Of a stretch of 64,000 bases of DNA, positions 23,319 through 34,391 are shown piece by piece. Source of the DNA: Brachypterus glaber. Its lineage: Eukaryota; Arthropoda; Insecta; Coleoptera; Kateretidae. Where the stretch lies: the NCBI GenBank assembly GCA_958510825.1, contig OY294051.1, positions 4,030,001 to 4,094,000 of the forward strand, written 5' to 3'. Below the pieces are notes generated by a model. That model ran no database searches. It saw only the letters and a program-made list of their open reading frames with translations, and had not been told where the DNA came from. A program made the position numbers and the translations under genes. The stretch's first letter is position 1, and every line of letters starts with the position of its first letter.

Positions 23319-23351
<33 letters not shown>
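23206..23351. repeat. (TA)n microsatellite, three blocks
   Basis: Three TA runs are separated by CTTTATATACATAA, so the larger unit is itself repeated. The stretch 23352-23897 after it contains no recognised gene. Confidence 0.9.
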
Positions 23352-23354
<3 letters not shown>

Positions 23355-23897
23355 AATAGGAAGACGCTATTTCCTCGTCCGATGTACACGAGGCTTTTTT
23401 CACGTCCAGTACTTTTTTTTCCGATTTTTAGGGTTTTTAAAGCTTTTAAGGTATATTTTTCGCCGGAATTGTATTCTCCTCGTTTAAATGGGGGGAAGGG
23501 GGGCTAGGCCTCCCCATTAGCATCAAAAACACCAAACAAACAAAAAAAAACGAAAACAAACCAAATAATTAGATTATGTTACGTCGGACGTGAAAATAGC
23601 CTCTTCGTACTTTATATTGAAGTTCATATTTCAATACATACCTACATTTTTTATTTAGATTTCCAATTTTCATTTAATTTATTCCAAATCCAGTTTATAT
23701 TAATATCACAAACCCAAAAAAAGTTAAAAAAAAATGACTATATTGCCATTTTCTTTGTTTCCATTTAAAAGCGACATCCAATGGCCAAGATTCGCACATC
23801 TTCAGTTGTTTACTTGTTTTTACAATAAAAAGCATTTTTAACTTTTGTTTCTAAATTAATTTCAACAAAAAATTCGTCCCTGAAGAGGTTAAGAGTA

Positions 23898-24103
23898 CCG
23901 ACAACTGGGGTGACTTCGGACGGTGTGGGTGACTTCGGACACTTTTTCGAAAAACCCTCTGAATTAAAGCACGTGTGCACAAGTTGTGGAATTGAACCCC
24001 ACAAATTGTGCACATAACTTGTGCCCACGTGCTTTGGTTCAGAGGGTTTTTCGAAAAAGTGTCCGAAGTCACCCACACCGTCCGAAGTCACCCCACTTGA
24101 CGG
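23898..24103. mobile_element. Tc1/mariner-type MITE, 206-bp copy
   Basis: The ends are CCGACAACTGGGGTGACTTC and GAAGTCACCCCACTTGACGG, with TA duplicated (23896-23897 and 24104-24105). It is almost fully palindromic, with the pair CACGTGTGCACAAG and CTTGTGCCCACGTG inside. The open frames crossing it on the minus strand come from the palindrome. Confidence 0.88.
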
Positions 24104-24686
24104 TAACTTTTGGACCAAAGGTTTTACGTTGAACTTGCTTTCAGTTAAGCGTGTATTTTTTTTTCCAAATTGTTCTTGTTAAAAAAAATCGACGTTATTT
24201 TAATTTGTGAAAAAATAATTGATTGAAAGATTTGTTAATATAAACAAAATGATATAATGTTTGTATCATTGAATTACGAATACAAAGTACAAAACAAAGA
24301 TGCCTAGCATCAAAATATAATATAAAAATGTTTTAAGTATTGCATGAATGAGAATTTGGGTGATTGTTTTTAAAATTTGAAAATTGTATGAAAATATTAA
24401 TCGTTTTTAATCTAATTTTAAATATTTGGACCAACAACGGCAATTTAAAAATTCAATATTTAAAATAATCAAAATAATATTTACATATACATTTACACAT
24501 ATTATGTGGCAATATATATATATAAAAATATATATATTAACGGGCCCCTGTTAAGTTTTAACACCTAATAATTTTGCAAAATATGCCGGGCTTCCCCATA
24601 AAAAAATTCCGACAGAATACTTTTAAAACAATCGAATATAGTGGAAGAAAATCTTTGACCAACTTAATTTTTTTAAGAAAAATTAC

Positions 24687-24930
24687 TTTTTAGCATATCT
24701 CACATATTTATAACCCGATTTCAAAAAATTATATTTTAAATAAAAGCTCTTTTTAAGCCCTATGAAAAATGTTATATACAGTTTTTTGCTAGAATATAAT
24801 GTTTTAAAGATACAGAATTTAAAATCAAACAAAACACCTAGTTTGAAATTTGCAAACTAGATGGCTCTAGTGTACAGTAGTGCCGATGTTTTGACAGGGT
24901 GCTTGCAACGTTTCATCTAGTTTTTTACTT
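24687..24930 (-). repeat. Family R repeat, one end only (copy C)
   Basis: It runs from TTTAGCATATCTCACATATT to GTGCCGATGTTTTGACAGGG and CTTGCAACGTTTCATCTAG, which matches the extended left end of copy A at 2664-2705. To its right, 24931-25075 is homologous, inverted, to about 47828-47990 (shared AGTATTAATAAGGGCAAT). A further unclassified repeat therefore adjoins it. Confidence 0.75.
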
Positions 24931-25117
24931 AAAATCCTAAATTACACATAAAAAATGTGGCAAAAATGTGTTAAGCTTTACACATTTTGTCCAACTAGGC
25001 AAGCCTCTGAATAAATATAAAAAAATAAGTTGACATAAACTAATTGCCCTTATTAATACTACTACTATACAATGTATACTATACATGCAAAACATTGTCG
25101 CTCCATCTCAAAGGGTT

Positions 25118-25310
25118 CCGTCAACTGGGGTGACTTCGGACACTTTTTCGCAAAACACTGAACCAAAATACGAATGCACAAGTTGTAGTGTTCGATTCCA
25201 CAACTTGTGAACAACACCCCACAACGTGTGCACACGTACTTTGATTCAGAGGGTTTTCCGAAAAAGTGTCCGAAGTCACCCAAACCGTCCGAAGTCACCC
25301 CAGTTGACGG
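25118..25310. mobile_element. Tc1/mariner-type MITE, 193-bp copy
   Basis: Same family as 23898-24103, with ends CCGTCAACTGGGGTGACTTC and GAAGTCACCCCAGTTGACGG. TA is intact on the right (25311-25312) and mutated to TT on the left. Confidence 0.85.
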
Positions 25311-25312
25311 TA

Positions 25313-26799
25313 CCAGAGTTCTTAATTAAAAACCTTATTTTTAGTACAATTTTAAAGGGTCATAAATCTTAGGGTCCACTTCCGGACCTATGTTGCTGGT
25401 TTTTCATGTTTTGTGATGTAGAATCATCCCATTTATTTTCCGCCAAACGACTGAAAACACCGTGTAAATCTTCATAGCTTGTCTTATATTTATGATTAGA
25501 TTAATAATTAGATAATCAATCATTTTAAATATAATACTGACCAAATATATAAATATTTCTCAGGTTTTTTGAAAAAAAAAACAATCAAATTTTTTGCTGC
25601 TGAATAGTTTTGTACAATTTTCGAATTTGAAATTGTGTGAATTTTCACGAAACAATAATTTTTCTGTGTAGATTATTTAAATTATTATAATAATATTTTA
25701 GCTTTTTTTGTTCGCTTCTTTTTGTTAATTTTTTTTAATTTAATTTTATAAATATAGATATTTTTATATTTTCTTTTATTGAAAATAATGTGATATTGAA
25801 TTTTTTGATTTTTTTTTAAATAATTTTTTTCTCAGTATTTTAAATAAATTTCAACAATATTTTTAATTAGGTTTTGGCAGCTTTAATTCTTGTAAAAAAA
25901 TTTAATGTTTTTCTTTTTTTTTTTTAGTTTCAAAAGAATATGTCAGTATAGTTTGTTATTAGAATATCCAAATTTGTTCCTATGTGTAAAAAAAAAATGA
26001 ATAATGTTTCAACTGCCAATTTCGAAAAAATTAGCAATACTGGTGAACTTTATTGACATATTTTTTCGTAGCCTAACGAAAAAAAATCATCAAAAAAAAA
26101 TATTCATAGAAAAATGAGTCATTCGACAATTTTATTAAAAAAAAACAGTAATAAAATTTAAAAAATTGTAGAAAGCACTTAACCTAAATTGTAGTTTTTG
26201 AAAAAACATTTAATTTTTCAATAATAATGTTAAAAAAATAACTGTTGTTGAATGTATTTTTTTTACTGTGACATTTTTTTTTGTCAATTTTCGTTCTTAT
26301 GGCTATATTTAGAACAGTTTAGTATTAACGATTTTTGAAAAATAATGAATAAGTATTTCATGGGATTTTGTTATCAAAACTAGAATATTCTATAGTTATT
26401 TTCTTAACTAGTGTATTAAATAGCATTTTATCTCACTTATAGTTAGATTTTGAAACACACTCAGTTTTCTTGTACAGTTTGTTTACTTATTACGTAAATA
26501 TCATTTTAAAACCAAAAATCAAATTTTCTATTGGGCGAAACGTTTTTTAATTAGAACAAACAATTAATTTTCTTGTTCATTAATAAATACAAAAAAGTTT
26601 TAAAAAATGAAAAATATTTTTTAAAATATTTTAATTTTTAAAAACTTTTAAAATTTATTTTGGTTTTTTAATTTTTTCATAATTTTATATTAAACCAACT
26701 TTTGTTTTTAATTAATAAGAGAATATAACTTTTTTTTTTATTTTAAATCGATATTTACACTATAAATAAACAAATTATAGAAACAAACTGAGTGTTTTC
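25313..26799. other. Gene-free, extremely AT-rich stretch
   Basis: Poly-A/T tracts predominate. No coding region, RNA gene or repeat pair could be supported. Confidence 0.5.
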
Positions 26800-27346
26800 C
26801 AAAGAACTTTTACCTCAAGAAGTAATTTCAGACCAATGTTTATGAAGGTGTCATCTTTTTGTTTGTTTATTTACTAACAAAAACGCGATACAGCTTTGTG
26901 ATGTAAAATGTAGATGTCGCTAGTCGTCTTTCAGGCTACCTAGTAGCGATGTTGCCTAGTTTTCACCTTATCATGAATTCAAATCATTATACTTAAATTA
27001 AAAATGTAAAAAACTTTATTGTGTATACTATAATTATGTTTAATAATATAGTATATTTAAATCTATTAAAATTAAACTACTAGTTCATATAAAACTCATA
27101 CAGAACTAATGTTTCTTAAAATTTACAATAAAATATCCAAAGTATGTTTCCAATCGGCAACACTGTACCTCTGTCAGTCATTTTAGGACATTAGACTGTG
27201 AGATTACACATTCTTTCTCTCTCTTTACGCGTACTAAGTGTAAACAATAGTCACTCCCCACCAGCCCCTCACCGTAGTTGGTTCACGCTTCAAACAAAGC
27301 ATACGGTAGATTTTATCATGTTCCTTCTTGAGGTAAAAGTTCTTTG
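26800..27346. mobile_element. hAT-like non-autonomous element, copy 1 (547 bp)
   Basis: The terminal inverted repeats are CAAAGAACTTTTACCTCAAG and its complement. They are flanked by a perfect 8-bp duplication, GTGTTTTC (26792-26799 and 27347-27354), which is diagnostic of the hAT group. The interior is non-coding and has a GC-richer block (CACTCCCCACCAGCCCCTCA) near the right end. Further copies are at 44214-44761 and, in the duplicated block, 59060-59607. Confidence 0.9.
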
Positions 27347-27354
27347 GTGTTTTC

Positions 27355-28649
27355 CAAATTCGAACTAAAAGTGAGTAACGGCGAACCGTGAAAATCGTTT
27401 ATTATTTAATACGGTAACAAATTGAAAAATTGTTAATGTTGGCCTGTTCTAATAAATCTTGTTATAAATTTGTTAATTATTAAATAATTATATATTTTGT
27501 GATCTCAAAATATGTAAGTATGCTGTTGAAATTTTAAATTTAAGTAAACTTTAGATAGGTTCTCGTGTGTGTAAGTTTACAAATATATATATATATACAC
27601 AAATTATTTCATAAATATATATATTTCTGAATTTTATGTGTCAAACAACAAATAAATGCATTCATTTATAAGATTTTGTTTTATTTTCAAAGCCCTCGTT
27701 TGCGTAATATGTGAATGAAAATTAGCACATGCTAAAAATAATGTTTTTTTAATTTATTTATAGAGAAACAATCATATTTATTTTGCATTTCAACATTATT
27801 AAGACAAAGTAGCATCTGGATAGCTCAGGAGGCGTTCAAGTATTACGTAACACACTTTTTTTTTGCATTTTTGGTCTTCAATTTAAAATAATTTCTGATA
27901 AAAAAAATATAGCCATGTGACAATACGATTGTCTAAACATGTAAAAAAAATCCTTTTTAAATTGAATACAAATCACAAGCAACAAAAAAAAATAAAAAAA
28001 AAACATCACAAATAAAAGACAAAAAAAAATGTTTAGACAAAAAAAATTGAAAACAAATTATTTATTAAAATAAAACAAAATATGAGAAAATAAAAATAGA
28101 TTAAAAAATATAAAAAATACAAATTGAAAAAAAAAATCGCAAAAAAAGATAAAAAATAATTATTTACAAAAAAATATCGATTTAACAACAAATCTTTGAA
28201 TTCGAAATTAGGTTCAAATGTGAATGGTGTTGCCATCTACAAACCCTGTTCTGTATTTGCGTAAATAAAAGAAAGAATTTTATTAAATAGAACAGAGTTG
28301 CCCAACCCGCACGTTTAAAAACTTTTCTCCATGAGAACTCGAGGGGTACGTATCTCGGTATTAGATCATATATCCCCTCCAAGATGCGCCTTGAGTCCAC
28401 GTCAAACCGAAATGTTTTCTTTGCTATATCCAGGTAGATTTCACCTTCCCGCTTCTGGTCACCACCCTCCGCTATAGTGGTTTGTTAACAAATATGTTAT
28501 ACTTCACCTCCTCGCAACCTCACCGCTATAGTGGTTTGTTTACAATTGGCTTTGTATATGTTCTACATAAAACAAATCAACATTAATGCCATATCTATGT
28601 ATATATGATCTAATATCGCGGTACGTATAAATAAAAATTAATATAAACT
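27355..28649. other. Gene-free AT-rich stretch
   Basis: The stretch is dominated by poly-A runs (27950-28180). Around 28420-28560 a slightly GC-richer piece repeats the phrase CCGCTATAGTGGTTTGTT twice about 53 bp apart. No gene recognised; the minus-strand frames here are low-complexity. Confidence 0.4.
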
Positions 28650-28658
28650 ATAGTATAT

Positions 28659-29236
28659 GGCAATGAGAGAGCAGATCAACTCGCAAGAGAAGGATCGGAA
28701 ACTCCCTTCATTGGACCTGAGCCGGCTATTGGCGTAACCAAAAACACGGTAAAAAGCTGGATATCCAACTGGATAACATCCCAGCAAAATTTACAGTGGG
28801 GTCAGGCAAAGCAAGTTAATACTTGGCGGTGCAATAACTGCTGGTCCACTAACCAAGAACCTTCTACATCTTGGCAGGGACCACCTTAGGAAGGTGATAG
28901 GGCTAATAACTGGTCACTGCCACCTGAGAAAACACATGCACACCATCCTTGTGTATAGTGATGAGCCAATATGCAGACTGTGTAATGAGGAGGCGGAACC
29001 AGCCTCTCATGTTCTCTTTGACTGCGTGGCTCTACATCGCTGGAAATACCGGGAAATGGTAACCCAGAAGCTATGCTCTCCAAAGCAAATCTAGTAAACA
29101 GCCTAGTAAGCCTGATAAAGGAAACGAAGCTGTTTGACTAGCAAGAGACCCAAGAATAACACAATAGGCCCGCAGGTGGCCGCAGTGTTTGAAGTACGAA
29201 TCCCCATCTTGTTTCTCTTCATCAATCAATCAATCA
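28659..29236 (+). pseudogene. 5'-truncated LINE: RNase H end and C-terminal zinc knuckle of ORF2
   Basis: The first frame reads GNERADQLAREGSETPFIGP, the last helix region of a LINE RNase H domain, followed by WRCNNCW. After a frameshift near 28,850 it continues LRKVIGLITGHCHLRKHMHT and CRLCNEEAEPASHVLFDC, the conserved C-terminal C-x2-C..H..C motif of I/Jockey-type LINEs. The 3' end is a short (CAAT)n tail (29220-29236). A 9-bp duplication, ATAGTATAT, flanks the insertion (28650-28658 and 29237-29245), as expected for target-primed reverse transcription with 5' truncation. Frameshift and truncation make it dead. Confidence 0.88.
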
Positions 29237-29402
29237 ATAGTATATACACTATCAAGAGTTTTTCGTTTCATAACGAGAGGGCTTATTTTTTACGAGGCAG
29301 ACCTGAGTAAAAACAGTACTCGAAGTGCAGTGAAAATGCTGTGAGTCAAGGTGCGTATACTATTTTTCCTACGACCTAACACCTGAACATAAACAGTTTC
29401 AC

Positions 29403-29561
29403 GCACCTTGTCAAAACATCGGCACTAGGCACTACAAATTAGTGTCTAGTTTCAAAACAACGTTATGAAAGGGAAAGTTGTGTGATCACGTGATTAGGCA
29501 ACCATTAATACACCTGCATAATTTAAGTTTGAAAGTCTGTATCTCCAAAACGTTATATTCT
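29403..29561 (+). repeat. Family R repeat, left end only (copy D)
   Basis: It runs from CGCACCTTGTCAAAACATCG to CTCCAAAACGTTATATTCT. It is cut off abruptly at 29562 by the left end of a hAT-like element (see next entry). Confidence 0.75.
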
Positions 29562-29620
29562 ATGAAGCTGAAGTTTGCAACGTTTTTTTGCATCGAAAAT
29601 TCAAAAATACACAAACATAT
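29562..29620 (+). mobile_element. Left-end fragment of the ATGAAGCTGAAG hAT-like MITE
   Basis: ATGAAGCTGAAGTTTGCAAC and the following GTTTTTTTGCATCGAAAATTC match the terminus of the complete element at 35008-35236. No right terminus was found here. Confidence 0.65.
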
Positions 29621-29788
29621 GCTATTCAAACCTGATGTAAAAATATTTATTGTGAGATTTTTAATTTACTCTCTTGCTTGATGAAACAGGCCATAGTAGA
29701 AATTTAGAATGTTTTTCTAACGTTAGAAAGCTGTATAAAAGTAAAAAATCAGCATAACAATGTCGTATTTTTATAAAACAATCAGGGT

Positions 29789-29905
29789 CTCTATTCTTGA
29801 CCATTCGCAAAAATAATTCGCATACGCTGCTGCTAAGGAAGTTAATATGTGATTGGTTGTACAATAGCAACTGCGTATGCGAAATATTTATGGTCAAGAA
29901 TAGAG
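29789..29905. mobile_element. 117-bp palindromic MITE
   Basis: The ends are CTCTATTCTTGACCATTCGC and a mirrored TGGTCAAGAATAGAG. The arms pair inward through TTCGCATACGC. No target duplication was confirmed. Confidence 0.65.
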
Positions 29906-30004
29906 CTGCAGTTTGTGCTCTTTTCCACGCCACCCAGGAGGTAAAGCACCAGGCGCGTTACGGTTAACGTGCCGTTCCCCACTGAGGAAACCCCAGTAGG
30001 CCTA

Positions 30005-30960
30005 TACACGTGGCTGTAGGACTCATACAGCTTAATTTTGCCCTAAAGAAAACCTGGCGAGCGAGGATAGCTCTATGGCACTCAATTGACTGTCTAGTCC
30101 TAGGACCAGAGTCATCTCACTGGAAATCAAGAGAGCAAGCAGAAGCCCTGATGACCTACAACCAAAATTCGCAGCCATTTGAGTCTTCTTTTGTCATCTT
30201 TTTTAGATTTGATCATTGATACACTGGCGTTGCGTTGCTGTAGAGTGGGGACAGACGTATTGCGGTCGCTTCTAATCAGTGCTGAATTTATTCTATGCTC
30301 ATGAATGAAAGAACAGCTACCTTATCCCAGAGCTATGGTCATATGTATGTCGTGGTAATTTTTTCTTTAGGAAACTTCTAAAATGGTCCTTCGGAAACCT
30401 AAAACATACAAAAATATAAAGAAATATACATGTCTATTATTCTTCTTCAGTATGACTAAGAAAAAAGTAATACTTACCAATTTTAGCTTGATGGAACTTC
30501 TTTTATACAAATGGTTGTAGGACTCGTATAGCTTAATTTTGCTCTAAAGAAAACCTGGAGCGAGAATGGCACGAAGGCCCTCAATTGACTGTCTAGTCCT
30601 AGGATTAGAGTCATCTCTATGGAAATCAAGAAAGCAAGCAGAAGCCACGATTCCTCCAACCAAAACTGGCAGCCGTCTGTTTGTCTATCATGTGCAGAGC
30701 CCGGGCAGTTGGGAGCTATGAGTCATGTACTTCTAAAATTATCCTTCAGAAACCTAAAACATAAAAAAATATAAAGAAATATAAATGTCTATCATTTTAT
30801 TTAGTATGACTGACTGTAAGTAAAACTTTCCAATACTGGTTGTCAATTTTAGCTTGATGAAACTTCTCTTTTTTTACAAATAAATGTTGCTCGAAACAAA
30901 CGTATCCATAAAAATTGTCCTTCAGAAATCTAAAATGTAAATATAATGTATAATACATGT
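30005..30960. repeat. Tandem duplication of about 500 bp (two copies plus a fragment)
   Basis: GGACTCATACAGCTTAATTT (about 30018) recurs as GGACTCGTATAGCTTAATTT (about 30521), about 503 bp later. The copies share CAATTGACTGTCTAGTCCTA, CAAGCAGAAGCC and a tail with TCCTTCGGAAACCTAAAACA. A third partial tail starts near 30915. The copies differ by many substitutions and indels. The frame 30010-30219 inside unit 1 is not conserved in unit 2, so it is not called as a gene. Confidence 0.8.
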
Positions 30961-31017
30961 CTAGAAATAAAATATTTCATGCATAGATGAATAAGCAATT
31001 AGGTGCGACTTAAGGTT

Positions 31018-33030
31018 TGCATGAAATACCTGAAAGAAATAATAATTATATACAACCATTATTTATTTACACATAAACCTAAAACAAAAAACTATATTAA
31101 AAAAAAGCACTAAAAATACCTGAAAAAAAAAACATGTTAAAATTAGGAACATAAAAATTTGAAATAAACCAAAATTATAAAAACAGTAAAAGAAATTATA
31201 ATTAAATACAATAATTGTTACACATAAACCTAAAAAAAAAAAACTATATTAAAAGAAAAACAGTAAAAATACCTGAAAAAAAAAAAAAACATGTTAAAAT
31301 TAGGAACATAAAAAATTTAAAATACACAAAAGTTATAAAAACAGTGAGATACCTGAAAGAAGTTATAATTAAATGCAATAATTGTTACACATAAACCTGA
31401 AAAAAAACCTGTATTAAAAGAAAAACAGTAAAAATACCTGAAAAAAAAAAAACATGTTAAAATTAGGAACATAAAAAATTTAAAATACACAAAAGTTATA
31501 AAAACAATGAGATACCTGAAAGAAATTATAATTAAATACAATAATTGTTACACATAAACCTGAAAAAAACCTATATTAAAAGAAAAACAGTAAAAATACC
31601 TAAAAAAAAAACATGTTAAAATTAGGAACATAAAAAATTTAAAATACACAAAAGTTATAAAAACAGTGAGATACCTGAAAGAAGTTATAATTAAATGCAA
31701 TAATTGTTACACATAAACCTGAAAAAAAACCTGTATTAAAAGAAAAACAGTAAAAATACCTGAAAAAAAAAACATGTTAAAATTAGGAACATAAAAAATT
31801 TAAAATACACAAAAGTTATAAAAACAGTGAGATACCTGAAAGAAGTTATAATTAAATGCAATAATTGTTACACATAAACCTGAAAAAAACCTGTATTAAA
31901 AGAAAAACAGTAAAAATACCTGAAAAAAAAAACATGTTAAAATTAGGAACATAAAAAATTTAAAATACACAAAAGTTATAAAAACAGTGAGATACCTGAA
32001 AGAAGTTATAATTAAATACAATAATTGTTACACATAAACCTGAAAAAAACCTATATTAAAAGAAAAACAGTAAAAATACCTGAAAAAAAAACATGTTAAA
32101 ATTAGGAACATAAAAAATTTAAAATACACAAAAGTTATAAAAACAGTGAGATACCTGAAAGAAGTTATAATTAAATGCAATAATTGTTACACATAAACCT
32201 GAAAAAAAACCTGTATTAAAAGAAAAACAGTAAAAATACCTGAAAAAAAAAAACATGTTAAAATTAGGAACATAAAAAATTTAAAATACACAAAAGTTAT
32301 AAAAACAGTGAGATACCTGAAAGAAGTTATAATTAAATACAATAATTGTTACACATAAACCTGAAAAAAACCTATATTAAAAAAAAAACAGTAAAAATAC
32401 CTGAAAAAAAAACATGTTAAAATTAGGAACATAAAAAATTTAAAATACACAAAAGTTATAAAAACAGTGAGATACCTGAAAGAAGTTATAATTAAATGCA
32501 ATAATTGTTACACATAAACCTGAAAAAAAACCTGTATTAAAAGCAAAACAGTAAAAATACCTGAAAAAAAAAACATGTTAAAATTAGGAACATAAAAAAT
32601 TTAAAATACACAAAAGTTATAAAAACAGTGAGATACCTGAAAGAAGTTATAATTAAATGCAATAATTGTTACACATAAACCTGAAAAAAAACCTGTATTA
32701 AAAGCAAAACAGTAAAAATACCTGAAAAAAAAAACATGTTAAAATTAGGAACATAAAAAATTTAAAATACACAAAAGTTATAAAAACAGTGAGATACCTG
32801 AAAGAAGTTATAATTAAATACAATAATTATTTATTTACACATAAACCTAAAAAAAAACATGTTAAAATTAGAAACATAAAAATTTAAAATAAACAAAAAT
32901 TATAAAAACAGTGAAATACCTGAAAGAAATTATAATTACATACAAAAATTATTTATTTACACATAAACCTGAAAAAAAAAACAATATTACAAAAAAACAC
33001 AGTAAAAATATTTACTTACGCATGAATCTG
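31018..33030. repeat. 160-bp satellite array, about 12 units
   Basis: The phrase GAGATACCTGAAAGAAGTTA recurs at about 31349, 31510, 31670, 31830, 31990, 32149, 32311, 32470, 32631 and 32791, a spacing of 159-162 bp. More diverged units lie at the edges (31020, 31190, 32920). Central units differ mostly in poly-A length and at one alternating position (AAATGCAAT versus AAATACAAT). The pattern of central homogeneity and edge divergence is typical of tandem arrays shaped by unequal exchange. AT content is very high. No coding function. Confidence 0.93.
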
Positions 33031-33902
33031 AAAAAATTGTGTATTAAAAAAGAACACTGTAAAAATATATTGGATTTTGCCTTTTTTTTTTGGATTTTCG
33101 TTTGGCAAGTCACTTAAACTTGAGGTCGTTTTTTCACATTACTCGATCAGCGGATCAAATATAGCCAGATGCAACTAAAATGGTGTCGACAAATTTTTGA
33201 GTGTTAAGCATTGTAATAGTTTGGACCTAAAAGTAAAAAAAAATCACAAATTATTACAATAAAGTTAAAAAATCCAGAATCTTTCAATATTTCAATTATT
33301 AACAGTTACATCTCAAAAATTTTCATATGTAAAATTTTTATGCGCCGCAATTCTACATATGCGTGTTAAAATTTTAACGGTAGGGTACCAGTCATACAGT
33401 GTGTCCCCGGATCGACTTGACAATACCACAAAATGACAACTAAGTGTTAGAGACTAAAGTTTTTTTGCTGAGACGGAGTCGAGGCAAAAAATCAGTCGAG
33501 AACATTTAAGACAGTTCGCATACGTGGTGCATATACTATTTTTTCTACTACCTAAAGCTAGTAACTCCAAATATCAGTTATAAATAAAGTTTAAAAATTA
33601 TTTTGACATAGCTGTCAGTTTGACAAATAAGTTGAAAATCAATAAACAATGCTTAACAACGGTCAATAATAAATAAGTTCAATGATTTTATTGGTTGCCA
33701 AGGTAAACAAGCCTTGACAACGGTAGATAATATGTAAGCTAGCAATTAATTAGGTAGTAGAAAAAGACTATTTTATAATACTAAGGAAATACTAGAAACT
33801 GAACTAGTTTACATATGCCCTTAAGAAAGACCCCTTAAACTTGTATATAGGTAATAAATTGTATTAAAATTTAAATCGTTACTTAAAATAGCCGAAATAT
33901 GT
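33031..33902. other. Gene-free stretch
   Basis: No gene recognised. GACATAGCTGTCAGTTTGAC and nearby short repeats do not form a clear structure. Confidence 0.4.
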
Positions 33903-34310
33903 CAGGGTGGCCACATGTTGGGGAAATCAGGGAAATGTCAGGAAATTTAAATTTTCAGGGAAATATCAGGAATGTCAGGGAAGTATATTGGAAACCAGGG
34001 ACTTTTATTGAAAAGCCAAACTTTATTTTTTTCATATATTTTCTACCCAAAAACCAAAAAAGTCAGGAAAAATTGATCAAAATCAGGAAAATTTCGGGGA
34101 ATTTTCCAACTAATATTCTGTGGCCTCCCTGTACTTATACAAAAACGTGTACTAACAATTGAAAAATAACTATTTTCAAAAGACGGACACAGTACTGTCG
34201 TCGTTACTTAAAAAGTCCTAAAATTCCTATTTTCCCTGACTTTTTCGAATAAATGGCCAAATTCCCCATTTTCCGGACTTCCTTGATTTCCCTGATTGGT
34301 GGGGACCCTG
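33903..34310. mobile_element. MITE with CAGGGTGGCCAC / GTGGGGACCCTG ends
   Basis: The 408-bp element has imperfect 12-bp termini and many CAGGGAAAT / ATTTCCCTG motifs inside. An 8-bp duplication could not be matched, so the superfamily is left open, although CAGGG termini are common in hAT elements. Confidence 0.6.
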
Positions 34311-34391
34311 GAGAATAAATAAATATGGCATAGAACAATCGCCATATGCAGATAAGCGGAAACTAAAAAGTTATTTAGGACGTTTTAACTA

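Noticed and set aside
23201..23389. Frame of alternating Ile/Tyr
   Set aside because: Simple translation of the TA microsatellite.
31317..31541. Phe/Tyr-rich minus-strand frame resembling a membrane peptide
   Set aside because: Translation of the AT-rich 160-bp satellite.
31018..33030. Possible CRISPR-like regular repeat array
   Set aside because: Units are contiguous 160-bp tandem repeats without unique spacers, in an insect genome.
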